A stretch of 64,000 bases of DNA from an uncultured Cohaesibacter sp. Its GTDB lineage: Bacteria; Pseudomonadota; Alphaproteobacteria; Rhizobiales; Cohaesibacteraceae. Positions 49,832-58,797 of this stretch are shown in pieces. The first letter of the stretch is position 1, and every line of letters starts with the position of its first letter. The stretch spans positions 4,718,501 through 4,782,500 of the forward strand of contig NZ_OY762934.1 of NCBI RefSeq assembly GCF_963667045.1, read 5' to 3'. Made by a program: the position numbers and the translations under genes. Under the pieces are notes generated by a model that searched no databases, had not been told where the DNA came from, and saw nothing but the letters and a program-made list of their open reading frames with translations.

Positions 49832-50236
49832 TTGAACATCAGCCAAGCAGCAGAGAAGACGAATCTGCCGGTCAAGACACTCCGCTATTACGAGGACATC
49901 GGTCTGGTCGTTCCCCAGCGAAAGGCCAACGGCTACAGAGACTATGGCTCAGAGGAGCTCGTGCGCTTGCGGCTTGTCGGGCGGGCCCGTAAGCAGGGTT
50001 TCAATATCGAGGGATGCCGGAATCTTCTGTCCCTGCAGGAGGACAAGCACCGGGCGAGTGCGGACGTCAAGAAGATTGCGGAGGCGCATCTTATGGAAAT
50101 CGATCAGAAGATTGCCGAGTTGCAGGCCTTGCGGGAGGATCTGGCACCGCTTGTGGCTGCCTGCCGGGGTGACGACGAAGCCGACTGTGCGATTCTGAAT
50201 GATCTGGTGGAGCCACACAAAGGCTGTGGCCACTAG
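49832..50236 (+). CDS. CueR/HmrR-like MerR-family regulator
   Basis: A 134-residue copper-type MerR regulator. The helix-turn-helix (NISQAAEKTNLPVKTLRYYEDIGLV) and long dimer helix are intact, and C111 and C119 in CRGDDEADC match the metal-binding pair of CueR. It starts at TTG with GGAG seven bases upstream. There is no copper exporter or chaperone next to it; radC is convergent. It would activate a distant copper-resistance promoter, which is inference. Confidence 0.92.
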   Translation: MNISQAAEKTNLPVKTLRYYEDIGLVVPQRKANGYRDYGSEELVRLRLVGRARKQGFNIEGCRNLLSLQEDKHRASADVKKIAEAHLMEIDQKIAELQALREDLAPLVAACRGDDEADCAILNDLVEPHKGCGH

Positions 50237-50306
50237 GCTGGCTTGCACCGGTTGGACGCTGTCGAGCCCGCGTCTGGCTCAAGGTTCACCTCTGGGGTGC
50301 GCTGGC

Positions 50307-51014
50307 TCAGACGAGGCCGAGCCCCTTGAAACTGGTGTGGCCATTGCGGGCGACAATGATATGGTCGTGCAGCGTGATGCCTAGCCGTTCGCAGGCTTCC
50401 GACACCTGCTGGGTCATGTCGATGTCGGCGCGAGAGGGAGTCGGGTCGCCACTCGGGTGATTGTGGACCATGATGATGGCCGTTGCCGAAAGCTCCAGCG
50501 CACGCTTGACCACTTCCCTTGTGTAGACCGGCGTGTGATCAACGGTGCCGGTCTGCTGCACCTCGTCGGTGATGAGGGCGTTTTTCTTGTCGAGAAACAG
50601 AATGCGGAATTGTTCAATGTCGTTGAAGGCCATTGATGTGCGGCAATAGTCAATGACGGAATTCCATGAGGACAGCACCGGTCGTTCCTTCACCCGATCC
50701 TCGGCGAATTTGGCTGCCGCCGCATGGATCAGCTTGAGCTCGGTGACGACGGACTGTTTGACGCCGGCAAATTCCATCAGCAGATGTTCCGGCGCGGCAA
50801 CGACCTCGGCGAAGGAGCCAAAGCGGGCGAGAAGAGCCTTCGCCAGTGGCTTGGTGTCCCTGCGCGGGATGGCGCGAAAGAGGATCAGCTCCAGCAATTC
50901 ATAATCATGCAGGGCCTCGGCTCCCGAATCGCGGAATTTCTGCCGCAACCGTTCGCGATGACCCACATAATGGGGCTGGCCTGATGCTTCCTTCAGCTCG
51001 CCCATAACCCGCAC
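50307..51014 (-). CDS. radC: RadC family JAB/MPN-domain protein
   Basis: A 235-residue RadC-like protein. The N-terminal helix-hairpin-helix part opens with [10 protein letters not shown], and the JAMM metal site EVVK...[14 protein letters not shown] is complete. The family name comes from an old assignment in repair; the true substrate is unknown. It starts ten bases after the map stop, on the same strand. Confidence 0.94.
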   Translation of the reverse strand: MRVMGELKEASGQPHYVGHRERLRQKFRDSGAEALHDYELLELILFRAIPRRDTKPLAKALLARFGSFAEVVAAPEHLLMEFAGVKQSVVTELKLIHAAAAKFAEDRVKERPVLSSWNSVIDYCRTSMAFNDIEQFRILFLDKKNALITDEVQQTGTVDHTPVYTREVVKRALELSATAIIMVHNHPSGDPTPSRADIDMTQQVSEACERLGITLHDHIIVARNGHTSFKGLGLV

Positions 51015-51023
51015 TGTCTCCTG

Positions 51024-51854
51024 TTAGGCCACGTTGTAGGGTGGCTTGTCCAACCCTTCCGGTGACAGGGTGAAGATCTCACAACCCGTCTCGGTGATGC
51101 CGATGGAATGCTCGAACTGGGCGGACAGGCTCTTGTCCCGCGTGACGGCCGTCCAGCCATCCTTGAGCACCTTGACGTGAGGCTTGCCCAGATTGATCAT
51201 CGGCTCGATGGTGAAAATCATGCCCGGTTTCAGTTCGATGCCTTCGCCCCAGCTGCCGTAATGCAGGATGTTGGGGGCATCGTGGAAAAGCTGGCCGACG
51301 CCGTGGCCGCAGAAGTCGCGCACGACGCCACAGCGTTCGGCCTCGGCATATTCCTGAATGGCGGCGCCAATGTCGCCCGTGGTGTTGCCCGGCTTTGCCT
51401 GCGCAATGCCGATCATCAGGGATTCGTAGGTTACCTCGATCAGTCGCTCCGGCGCGCGCTTGATTTCTCCGACCGGATACATGCGCGAGCTGTCGCCATA
51501 CCAGCCGTCCAGCACATAGGTCACGTCGACATTGACGATGTCGCCTTCCTTGAGGGGCTTCTCGTTGGGAATGCCATGACAGACCACATGGTTGATCGAT
51601 GTGCAGGTGTGCTTTCTGTAGCCGCGATAATTGAGGGTGGCCGGGAGGGCGTTATTCTCTTCGCCGAAATCGCGGATGAAGTCATCAATGACCTGGGTCG
51701 GGACGCCCGGCTTGACGAGTTTTGCAACGCCATCAAGTGCCCGTGCTGCAAGTTGTCCTGCGCGGCGCATTCCTTCAAATCCTTCTTCTCCATAAAGGCG
51801 GATATCTCCGGTGTTGCGCAGGGGAGCACTCTTGGCGTCAATATAATTTACCAT
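51024..51854 (-). CDS. map: Type I methionine aminopeptidase
   Basis: A 276-residue enzyme. The five metal ligands sit in NVDVTYVLDGWYGDSS (two Asp), FCGHGVG (His), FTIEPM (Glu) and QFEHSIGI (Glu). It removes the initiator methionine from nascent proteins. The start at 51854 gives the usual N-terminal length; a longer reading adds 18 unlikely residues. It shares a transcript with radC. Confidence 0.96.
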   Translation of the reverse strand: MVNYIDAKSAPLRNTGDIRLYGEEGFEGMRRAGQLAARALDGVAKLVKPGVPTQVIDDFIRDFGEENNALPATLNYRGYRKHTCTSINHVVCHGIPNEKPLKEGDIVNVDVTYVLDGWYGDSSRMYPVGEIKRAPERLIEVTYESLMIGIAQAKPGNTTGDIGAAIQEYAEAERCGVVRDFCGHGVGQLFHDAPNILHYGSWGEGIELKPGMIFTIEPMINLGKPHVKVLKDGWTAVTRDKSLSAQFEHSIGITETGCEIFTLSPEGLDKPPYNVA

Positions 51855-52036
51855 CTCAGGTCTTTCCGAAATTAGTTGTTTCTCTATGGATATCTCCCAA
51901 TGCCGCAATGTGCAAACCGGAATTGCACTTTTTGCGTCATGGTCCCCTTGTGTGGACCCGTGACGCCTCGGATTCTGCAGCAGGGGAGTCCTAGAGCAAG
52001 ATCAGTCAAAAGGCTGGTCCAGGTAGAGGGCTGGGC

Positions 52037-52744
52037 TCAGGCAAAAGGCAGGGCACGGGCGAGCGTCATCCCTTCTCTTGAAATGTCGCAGATATAGACA
52101 ATCGCTTCGACGCCACAGGCCCGTGCCTTTTCGAAGGCCTCGGCATAGGCGGGGTCGATGTCGGCGGCCAGGGCAAAGCGGTCGGCATCGGTTCTGGTCA
52201 CCAGATAGAGCATGATGGCCCGGTGGCCCGCTCTTACCATGTCGGAGAGTTCATCTAGATGCTTGGCTCCGCGTTTGGTGACCGAATCGGGGAATTCCGC
52301 CAGTCCCGGCTTGCGCAGCAGATGCACATTCTTCACCTCGACATAGCAGTCGGGGCAATCAGGCCGGATCGCATTCTGCAACAAAAGGTCGATGCGGCTG
52401 TTCTTGCCGTATTTCACCTCGCGCCGCAGCGTTTCATAGCCCTGGAGTTCCTTGATGTGGCCACCAAGAATAGCCTCTTCGGCGATGCGGTTGGGGTGGC
52501 TGGTGTTGATGCCGATCATCGCCTCGTCCAGTTCAAGCAACTCCCAGCTGTAGGCCAGCTTTCGCTTGGGGTTGTCCGAGCGCGACAGCCAGACACGGGA
52601 GCCGGGGTCCTTGAGGCCCAGCATGGAGCCGGGGTTGGCACAATGGGCGGTGATGACGGTTCCGTCTTCCAGTTCCACGTCGGCCAGAAAGCGCTTGTAA
52701 CGCTGGATGAGGCGGCCGGGAATAAGAGCTGTTTCAAATTTCAT
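52037..52744 (-). CDS. sfsA: SfsA family protein
   Basis: A 235-residue SfsA protein. It opens with an OB-like part ([29 protein letters not shown]) and has a nuclease-like half with the [11 protein letters not shown] segment and [18 protein letters not shown] residues ([16 protein letters not shown]). SfsA proteins bind DNA and were linked to sugar fermentation genes; the molecular role is unclear. It is divergent from the CinA-like gene. Confidence 0.95.
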   Translation of the reverse strand: MKFETALIPGRLIQRYKRFLADVELEDGTVITAHCANPGSMLGLKDPGSRVWLSRSDNPKRKLAYSWELLELDEAMIGINTSHPNRIAEEAILGGHIKELQGYETLRREVKYGKNSRIDLLLQNAIRPDCPDCYVEVKNVHLLRKPGLAEFPDSVTKRGAKHLDELSDMVRAGHRAIMLYLVTRTDADRFALAADIDPAYAEAFEKARACGVEAIVYICDISREGMTLARALPFA

Positions 52745-52975
52745 GTTGCTTCAGCTTTGGGCTTTCGGTCACTTTGTCTTCGCACTATAACCATGCTTGA
52801 CGGTTTTGCTATCTTGCTGTGATCCGTTTGGCCAGCAAAATCGCATCCGCTTGAGCTGCTTTGCGCCATGGGATAAAGCACGTCGTAGGCACGGGGTGCC
52901 CGTGCATGCTTCTGTGCCTGCTACTGTGGCACCGGTTCAGCTCGGGCCTTGAGCAAAGATGAAAGAGACAGGGTA

Positions 52976-53734
52976 ATGACCAAGGATATGATTACAGCAG
53001 CGGTGCTGGTTATCGGCGATGAAATTCTTTCGGGCCGCACCAAGGACAAGAATATCGGGTTCATTGCCGACTATCTCACCCAGATGGGCATCGACCTCAA
53101 GGAAGTCCGCGTTGTGGCCGATGATCAGGATGCGATTGTCGAGGCGGTCAACGCCCTTCGCGCCCGCTGGACCTATGTCTTTACCAGCGGCGGCATCGGG
53201 CCGACTCATGATGACATCACCGCCGATGCGATGGCGGCTGCTTTCGGCGTCGGCATCGATCATGATCCGCGCGCCATGGCCATTCTCGAAGCCCACTATG
53301 CCAAATCGCCCAACATGGAATTCAACGAGGCCCGCAAGCGGATGGCTCGCATTCCGTTCGGTGCCGACCTGATCGAGAACAAGGTGTCGAGCGCTCCGGG
53401 CTTCCGGTTGGAGAATGTGCATGTCATGGCCGGGGTGCCATCTGTCATGCAGGCGATGATGGATGCGATTGCCCCGACCCTCAAGACCAACAGCAAGGTG
53501 ATGAGCGAGACGATTGACAGCGGCGTCGGGGAAGGGCTGGTGGCCGGGCCTCTGGCCGTGCTTGCCAAGGATCATCCCAATGTGGTCATCGGCTCCTATC
53601 CCTATATGCGTCAGGACCTGTTCGCCACCAATATCGTCATGCGCAGCCGCTCCCGCGAGGATCTGGACAAGGCTGTGAAGGCGGTGCATGACATGCTAGA
53701 GTCCCTCAAAGGACAGAAGCAACATCAGGCCTAG
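52976..53734 (+). CDS. CinA/MoaB-like molybdopterin-binding domain protein
   Basis: A 252-residue protein with an N-terminal MoCF-binding fold: LVIGDEILSGRTKDKN and TSGGIGPTHDDITADA are the family motifs. It lacks the CinA C-terminal amidase. Family members act as nucleotide-repair (ADP-ribose pyrophosphatase-like) or cofactor enzymes. The start at ATG 52976 has an AGGG site; a GTG/ATG nine codons upstream is possible. gpt follows 57 bp downstream. Confidence 0.9.
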   Translation: MTKDMITAAVLVIGDEILSGRTKDKNIGFIADYLTQMGIDLKEVRVVADDQDAIVEAVNALRARWTYVFTSGGIGPTHDDITADAMAAAFGVGIDHDPRAMAILEAHYAKSPNMEFNEARKRMARIPFGADLIENKVSSAPGFRLENVHVMAGVPSVMQAMMDAIAPTLKTNSKVMSETIDSGVGEGLVAGPLAVLAKDHPNVVIGSYPYMRQDLFATNIVMRSRSREDLDKAVKAVHDMLESLKGQKQHQA

Positions 53735-53791
53735 CCCTGCCCATTTCCACGTTCATACGCGTTTGAAAAGAAAAACAAGAGGAACACCACC

Positions 53792-54286
53792 ATGTCCGAA
53801 CCATCATCCAACGCATTCCCGGTGTATTGGGAACAATTTCATCGGGACTGTCGCGCGCTGGCTTGGCGTCTGAAAGGCGTTTCCGAGTGGAAGGCGATTG
53901 TCTGCATCACCCGTGGCGGCCTTGTGCCTGCTGCCATCATCGCGCGCGAACTGGGCGTGCGGATGATCGACACGGTCTGCGTCGCGTCCTACCATGACTA
54001 TGAAAGCCAGGGCGAAATGCAGGTGCTCAAGCCCATTGATGCGTCTGTAATCGATGTGGAAGGCGGCGAAGGCGAGGGCGTGCTGATCATCGATGATCTG
54101 GTGGATACGGGCAAGACGGCCAAGGTCGTGCGCGCCATGTTGCCAAAGGCCCATTTCGCAACGGTCTATGCCAAGCCGAAGGGGCGTCCGCTGGTCGACA
54201 CCTTCGTTACCGAGGTGTCGCAGGATACCTGGATTTATTTCCCATGGGACATGGGGCTGCAGTTCCAGGCACCGATCGCCAAGTAA
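53792..54286 (+). CDS. gpt: Xanthine phosphoribosyltransferase
   Basis: A 164-residue XGPRT. The PRPP loop [15 protein letters not shown] and the N-terminal [17 protein letters not shown] segment are typical, and the C-terminal WIYFPWDMG matches E. coli Gpt. It salvages xanthine and guanine. GAGGAA-type bases precede the ATG. Confidence 0.95.
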   Translation: MSEPSSNAFPVYWEQFHRDCRALAWRLKGVSEWKAIVCITRGGLVPAAIIARELGVRMIDTVCVASYHDYESQGEMQVLKPIDASVIDVEGGEGEGVLIIDDLVDTGKTAKVVRAMLPKAHFATVYAKPKGRPLVDTFVTEVSQDTWIYFPWDMGLQFQAPIAK

Positions 54287-54363
54287 CTGTCGGGAAGTGG
54301 TTACTGTTCATTGGCCCATACTGGTGTGATGGTCTTTGCATCAGATCCCGGGCGTTGTTGATA

Positions 54364-54400
54364 ACAAAAGGGCGGGTCCATTAGAGGCCTGTCCTTTTGT
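54364..54400 (+). terminator. Terminator after gpt
   Basis: 13-bp arms (54364-54376, 54388-54400, two G-T pairs) with an 11-nt loop and CCTTTTGT in the 3' arm. Confidence 0.7.
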
Positions 54401-54520
54401 GTGGTACCGGGTCGGTTCCCTTGCTGCCGTCCTGCTTTTTTGCCGGGGCTTGTGGATGGTCTTGCCGCCATTGCTTGCAATTGCCCCGCTTGCGCATTAG
54501 CAATGAGCGGACCATTCTTC

Positions 54521-54606
54521 GCGGGCGTGATGGAATTGGTAGACATACAGGACTTAAAATCCTGAGGCCTTAGGCCGTGCGGGTTCGATTCCCGCCGCCC
54601 GTACCA
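54521..54606 (+). tRNA. tRNA-Leu(UAA), probable attachment site
   Basis: An 86-nt class II tRNA including an encoded CCA. Acceptor GCGGGCG pairs with CGCCCGT, the anticodon stem CAGGA/TCCTG encloses CTTAAAA (anticodon TAA), a long variable arm follows, and the T arm GCGGG-TTCGATT-CCCGC is intact. An integrase gene begins about 130 bp after its 3' end, so the tRNA 3' half is the likely attL core. Confidence 0.97.
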
Positions 54607-54699
54607 AAATTTCTTCTCAAAAATCACTATTTCCTTATTAAAATCAATAACTTATGCTTGGTGATTGATTTTGTGTCTTGCATCGTCTCGAATTTCTGT

Positions 54700-54729
54700 G
54701 TATCAAAATGGGTATCATTTTGGGTATCA
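54700..54729 (+). repeat. Three 12-bp-spaced iterons between attL and int
   Basis: GTATCA occurs at 54700, 54712 and 54724, exactly 12 bp apart, within consensus GTATCAWWWTGG for the first two. The position beside attL fits arm-type integrase or excisionase sites. Confidence 0.6.
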
Positions 54730-54741
54730 AGGGTGCGAAAA

Positions 54742-56085
54742 GTGGAGCGAGACGACCGATTTCTGCAGTTGCGAGGGAAGCGCTGGTATTATGTTCGCCG
54801 CGTTCCCATAGACCTTACCGCTCACTATTCTGCCAAATACATCCGCAAGCGGTTGAAAACGTCTGATTTGGCTGAGGCTAGAATCAGGCGGGATGCGATG
54901 GAGCATGCTGATGACGCTCTATGGGCTGACATGAGAATGGAAGGGCAGGCGAGCGACACTGCGTCGCGGCGTTATGACCAGGCGATCAATCGGGCCATTG
55001 CACTAAGCTACAAATACGTTCCAGCTTCCGAGCTGGCAGCCGGTGCTGACCTCGCCGAGATCGTCAAACGGGTGGAAGAGCTGCCTGCCGGAGAAGACTA
55101 CAGCAAGGCGAACTCCGACGCCCTGCTTGGTCGTGTCCCCAAGCCGGATGTCAGTCTTGCCGATGCCTTCAAGGTCCTACGTGATGAAATTCGAGCCGAT
55201 GAACTGGCTAGCAAAGACAAGGAAGGCAAAGAGGACTGGACCAAGCTCAAGCAGATGTCCATTGATCTATTTGTGCAGGTCTGTGGCGACATTCCAATTG
55301 GAAGCATCACCCGAGAGGATGGGCGCACATTCTTCAATTACTGGAAGGAGCGTGTTCTCGGTAAGGACGGGGCCAAGATCACTGGCAAGTATGCAAATCG
55401 CCATATCGGCAATCTGCGCTCGCTGCTGAAGGACTATTGGGCTCATGTCGGCGAAGACCACCAGAACCCCTTTGACGGTCTCTCTTTTGGTGAAAAGCAG
55501 AAGGGGCAGAGGATCCCGCTTAGGGTATCTCAGATTGACACGTTGTTCCTGAAGCCAGGTGCGTTTCAGAAGATGAACCTTGAAGCACGTCTCATCGCCT
55601 ACATGATGATTGAAACAGGCGCCAGAATGAGCGAGCTTGCCACTCTGGAGGCTGAAGACTTCAGGTTGGAGGGTGACTATCCCCACGTCATGATATTTGA
55701 GCGAGAGGGCCGCATTCTCAAGACTGACAACTCCAACAGGATCTTGCCTCTGGTCGGGATTTCACTGGAAGCAGCAAAGATCGCTGAAAAGGTCGGTGGC
55801 TTCCCCCATTATCGCCCCAGGAGGAAAGGGCTCTCTACCGCGCTCAACAAGTTCTGCCGTGAAAACAACTTCTTTGAACCGGGTCAATCCATGTACAGCA
55901 TTCGCCATTCTTTCGAAGACCGAATGAAAGAGGCTGATGTGGACGTGGAAATGCGCAAGTACCTCATGGGCCATGAGATTGATCGCGAGAAGTATGGATC
56001 GTTTGCGAGCTTGAAGAAAAAATGGGAGGCAGTGAAAAAGATCGAGCTTCCGTTTGACCGGGCGCTCTTCAAAGATATTTGTTGA
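54742..56085 (+). CDS. int: Tyrosine-type phage integrase
   Basis: A 447-residue tyrosine recombinase. The N-terminus (FLQLRGKRWYYVRRVPIDL) is of the type common in alphaproteobacterial integrases. Catalytic residues are R295 (TGARMSEL), R388 in YSIRHSF (the HxxR histidine is Tyr here), H411 (GHEID) and Y418 (KYGS). The GTG start at 54742 has AAGGG eight bases upstream; GTG 54733 is an alternative. It acts on the adjacent tRNA-Leu. Its last 17 bases overlap a convergent small gene. Confidence 0.93.
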   Translation: MERDDRFLQLRGKRWYYVRRVPIDLTAHYSAKYIRKRLKTSDLAEARIRRDAMEHADDALWADMRMEGQASDTASRRYDQAINRAIALSYKYVPASELAAGADLAEIVKRVEELPAGEDYSKANSDALLGRVPKPDVSLADAFKVLRDEIRADELASKDKEGKEDWTKLKQMSIDLFVQVCGDIPIGSITREDGRTFFNYWKERVLGKDGAKITGKYANRHIGNLRSLLKDYWAHVGEDHQNPFDGLSFGEKQKGQRIPLRVSQIDTLFLKPGAFQKMNLEARLIAYMMIETGARMSELATLEAEDFRLEGDYPHVMIFEREGRILKTDNSNRILPLVGISLEAAKIAEKVGGFPHYRPRRKGLSTALNKFCRENNFFEPGQSMYSIRHSFEDRMKEADVDVEMRKYLMGHEIDREKYGSFASLKKKWEAVKKIELPFDRALFKDIC

Positions 56086-56302
56086 ACGGATCCTGCGTTC
56101 TGGCCGCGTATTCCTTTTCCAGTCTTTCCAGCAGGCAATAGTGAGCCGGATGCGGGTCGATCTTGTGGATCTGAGCCAGCTTCACTATGGCGGCATATAT
56201 CCGCTCTGCCGTGATTTCTTCCTGCTGTTTCATTGTCGCATTCGATATGACTGGTTTTCGGTGGCTACCCCGCGACAGGCGTTGATGCGGCAAAACAATC
56301 AT
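56069..56302 (-). CDS. Hypothetical phage protein
   Basis: A 77-residue protein whose C-terminal half (EEITAERIYAAIVKLAQIHKIDPHPAHYCLLERLEKEY) looks helical. No family is recognised. The start is uncertain: ATG 56302 or an internal ATG at 56233. It is the last gene of the leftward early operon and overlaps the 3' end of int. Confidence 0.55.
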   Translation of the reverse strand: MIVLPHQRLSRGSHRKPVISNATMKQQEEITAERIYAAIVKLAQIHKIDPHPAHYCLLERLEKEYAARTQDPFNKYL

Positions 56303-56327
56303 TGAGCCGCCCGCCGCGGGGAATTGG

Positions 56328-57302
56328 TTATTCCGGGTTTCCATAGAAGAGGGGAAGGCCGGTTTCTTTGGCTGCTTTGCTGCACGCCAGTTTGAAGGCG
56401 TCTTCAAGGAAGATATCGGGGCGGTGCAGTTCCATCATCCAAACGACAGTACCGGCGCGAGGGCGATAGCGCAGGCGAACCGGGATGCGATAGTGCTGGT
56501 CACCATTGAAGACAGGGATGGAGATCAGGAACATGTTCGGCACGTCCAGCTTGTTGCCTTCTGCGTCGGTGTGTTCAGATTCAAAGCCGATTTTGCTCTG
56601 GCCGCTATTGCGGTCATAGAAGGCCTTGATCTTGGTGTCTTCATTGACCTGAAGGCCCTTGGCAAGGTTCATCAGCTTTTCAGGGCCACAGGGCTTTCCT
56701 TCCAGCTTCTGGATGAGGGCAAGCAAGTCCTGGTCTGCTGGCGTTTCTGGTGTCTTGCCATCCGGGCGCAGGAAATCAGGCAGGAACATCACGTCAATAA
56801 TGTTGTCTTCGAGGAAGTAGGAAAACTCCCGCGTATCAAGCGGTTCCTTGCGTTCGCTCACGGCAAGCCATTTCTTGTATTCCTCGGAAAGCGGGAAGTC
56901 GTGGCGCCCACGATGCTGGCCGTGGCGCGGCTTGGCGTCAGCGTGCTCTTCCCCGTCCAGATCGTTGACGCGATCATGATAGTCAATCACGCACTGGATT
57001 GAGATGTCGCCAGAAAGCTTGGTAGCAAACAGGGCGCTGTTGCTATTCTGAAAACGGTTTGCATGATCAATGAAGCTGTCCAGCGTTTCAAAGCTGGCGT
57101 TGCCCTTTCGGCGCAAAGGAGTTTCATCAAACTGGCTGAGCGAGGAAGTAATGTCTCTGGCCTCCATGCCGCCATCGCCATCGTAGGTGACGAGGAACGA
57201 GAGCTTTTCGCCTGATGGATGGTCGACGGTGATGACTTCCGGTTTCTGTTTCCGGTTGGCCATGACTTCCAGATGCTTGAGTGCTTCTGCTGAAATGTCC
57301 AT
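56328..57302 (-). CDS. DUF2303 (YfdQ-like) phage protein
   Basis: A 324-residue protein resembling the DUF2303/YfdQ phage family: an N-terminal PSGEKLSFLV-type segment, a TLDSFIDHANRF segment, a CVIDYHDR segment and a C-terminal GLPLFYGNPE ending, which I recall as typical. Function is unknown; such genes lie in early operons of tailed phages. Acidic C-terminal beta-rich part. It follows the 126-aa gene by eight bases. Confidence 0.75.
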   Translation of the reverse strand: MDISAEALKHLEVMANRKQKPEVITVDHPSGEKLSFLVTYDGDGGMEARDITSSLSQFDETPLRRKGNASFETLDSFIDHANRFQNSNSALFATKLSGDISIQCVIDYHDRVNDLDGEEHADAKPRHGQHRGRHDFPLSEEYKKWLAVSERKEPLDTREFSYFLEDNIIDVMFLPDFLRPDGKTPETPADQDLLALIQKLEGKPCGPEKLMNLAKGLQVNEDTKIKAFYDRNSGQSKIGFESEHTDAEGNKLDVPNMFLISIPVFNGDQHYRIPVRLRYRPRAGTVVWMMELHRPDIFLEDAFKLACSKAAKETGLPLFYGNPE

Positions 57303-57310
57303 TTCAATTC

Positions 57311-57691
57311 CTATTCGTTAGAGTTGGTTGAAACAGTGCGCACGTTGCTGTTCCCTTGCGGTACGACGCGCGGGGTGGTGTCGAACATGTGCATTTGCTT
57401 CGGATTTTGAGGGCTGAAACCATCGGTGGTCTGCCAAGCCATGGCTGGGCGTCTTGGGTTCGGTGGCAGCTTCTTGCTCATTTCGGGGGTGATGGTGACC
57501 ACGCCCTTATCAACCTTGAATTTGACCTTCAGGCTGAGTTCTGCGGCAGGCTTGCCGCCATGCTCCAGAACATAGTTGGTCAAGGCGTCGTTGATTTCCT
57601 TGACCGTGTTGCTCAAATCCTGATGCAGTTCCCCGTCTTCGAGAAATTGCAGCAGTTCCGAGAAAGTGCGGAAGGTATAGGGATCTTGCAT
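57311..57691 (-). CDS. Hypothetical phage protein, 126 aa
   Basis: A 126-residue soluble protein, starting DPYTFRTFSELLQFLEDGELHQ, with a predicted beta segment (LSLKVKFKVDKGVVTITPEM) and a low-complexity tail. No family name is recalled, although its place next to DUF2303 suggests a partner. Its ATG overlaps the stop of the 47-aa membrane peptide gene by one base, so translation is coupled. Confidence 0.8.
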   Translation of the reverse strand: MQDPYTFRTFSELLQFLEDGELHQDLSNTVKEINDALTNYVLEHGGKPAAELSLKVKFKVDKGVVTITPEMSKKLPPNPRRPAMAWQTTDGFSPQNPKQMHMFDTTPRVVPQGNSNVRTVSTNSNE

Positions 57692-57834
57692 CAGATTGCT
57701 CCTGTGAAAAGAAAGACGGACAGGAGGCAGGCAAGAGGGCCAAAGAAAGCGAAGAGAGCTTCAGGCAGATAGCGCAAGGACGCGATAAGCTCCTGTGCCT
57801 CATTCATTGCTGGTTTCATTCTCTGGCGGTTCAT
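57691..57834 (-). CDS. 47-residue membrane peptide of the early operon
   Basis: A short gene with an AGGAG site eight bases before ATG 57834 and a TGATG overlap with the next gene. The peptide has a polar N-terminus (NRQRMKPAMNEAQELIASLRY) and one hydrophobic segment (about 23-45, LFAFFGPLACLLSVFLFTG). Function unknown. The ribosome site and tight coupling support that it is real. Confidence 0.75.
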   Translation of the reverse strand: MNRQRMKPAMNEAQELIASLRYLPEALFAFFGPLACLLSVFLFTGAI

Positions 57835-57945
57835 ATGCCTGTCTCCTGATTGGTGACCCCGGCAGAGGGGGCGCGGAATGCGCTTTAGCCGTAGTTGATG
57901 TTTTGGGTTTCCCCTGCCGGGGGATTGGTGCCCTCTTCGCTCTCG

Positions 57946-58377
57946 TCATTCGCTGGCGCGATTGACTGGCGCTTGCTGTCGGCGGCGTTCCACCGAACCA
58001 TCCAGCTTCTTTTTCCAGCTAGAGGTGCGAGAGCCTGCAAATTTGCGAGAGGGGATCTTTTGCTTACGGCGTGTCTCAACGCCCACATGCTTGTTGTGCA
58101 TGCGTTTGACCTTGGCGATGGTTTTCACATCGTCCTTGGTTTTGCTCTTGTGGCAGTCACAGCAGAGGCACTGGCAGTTTTGGAGGGAGTTTTCGCCATC
58201 CAGACCACAAGGCTTGATGTGGTCATACTCGGTCGTATCCGGGTGAAGCTTGGTGCCGCATTTCACGCAGCAGCCACCATCCCGCAGGAAGGCTTCAGCC
58301 TTTGTCTTTCTGGAGAATTCAGACCGGTTTGTGACCAGCTTTTCAGCTGTCTGTTCGGTAGCGACTGCGGCAAGCAT
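57946..58377 (-). CDS. HNH endonuclease domain protein
   Basis: A 143-residue protein. An HNH core with zinc cysteines is visible: C37-x2-C40, D52-H53, N63/N67, C72-x2-C75 and H76. The C-terminal 50 residues are basic. Small phage HNH proteins nick DNA in packaging or replication; which applies is unknown. It is the first gene of the leftward operon, 40-80 bp from two repressor-type operators. Confidence 0.88.
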   Translation of the reverse strand: MLAAVATEQTAEKLVTNRSEFSRKTKAEAFLRDGGCCVKCGTKLHPDTTEYDHIKPCGLDGENSLQNCQCLCCDCHKSKTKDDVKTIAKVKRMHNKHVGVETRRKQKIPSRKFAGSRTSSWKKKLDGSVERRRQQAPVNRASE

Positions 58378-58417
58378 TCAAACCCCCATCGGTTGCGTTC
58401 GATAGGGGGAGCGTAGG

Positions 58418-58459
58418 GTGTATTAAAACACCCGTCAATAGATAAGTGTAATTATACAC
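58418..58459. promoter_or_regulatory. Two repressor operators before the HNH operon
   Basis: GTGTATTAAAACAC (58418-58431) and GTGTAATTATACAC (58446-58459) fit GTGTA-N4-TACAC at 9 and 10 of 10 arm positions, 28 bp apart. The same type occurs at 63235-63305 beside the cI gene. The rest of the gap to 58797 has no convincing gene. Confidence 0.75.
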
Positions 58460-58797
58460 CGTTGGAAAATGCGTCTTCATATGACGCGATTCGGCGGGGC
58501 TCGGAGTCAGCGGATTGTGTGTTATTGGCTCTATGACTTATGCTGAGTGAAGTGAAGATGGGCGGATTGAGGACCTTCGCTGCAATGGCAGTCTATAATC
58601 GATTCAGCCATCAAAGCAGACATCCCAATTGCAGGCTCAGTAGAACAGCTCATCCCATTCAACTCCTTGGTCTCAGATTGCGTGGCAAACAGAGTAGCTT
58701 CACAAAACCGATTTTGTTGCGGTTATCAAAAAGGAACTATAGCAACTAGACGCTCTGACAACTATATGTTGTAGCAAAACGCGAGGGGTTGGCAACT

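Noticed and set aside
51932-51966. GC-rich hairpin between sfsA and map
   Set aside because: Imperfect arms and no T-run on either strand; too weak to call a terminator.
57885-58088. Second minus-strand frame overlapping the HNH 3' end (67 codons)
   Set aside because: Mostly an out-of-frame copy of the HNH region. A frameshifted C-terminal extension cannot be excluded but has no visible slippery site.
58540-58749. 69-codon frame before the cassette
   Set aside because: No ribosome site and no recognisable protein; left as part of the regulatory gap.
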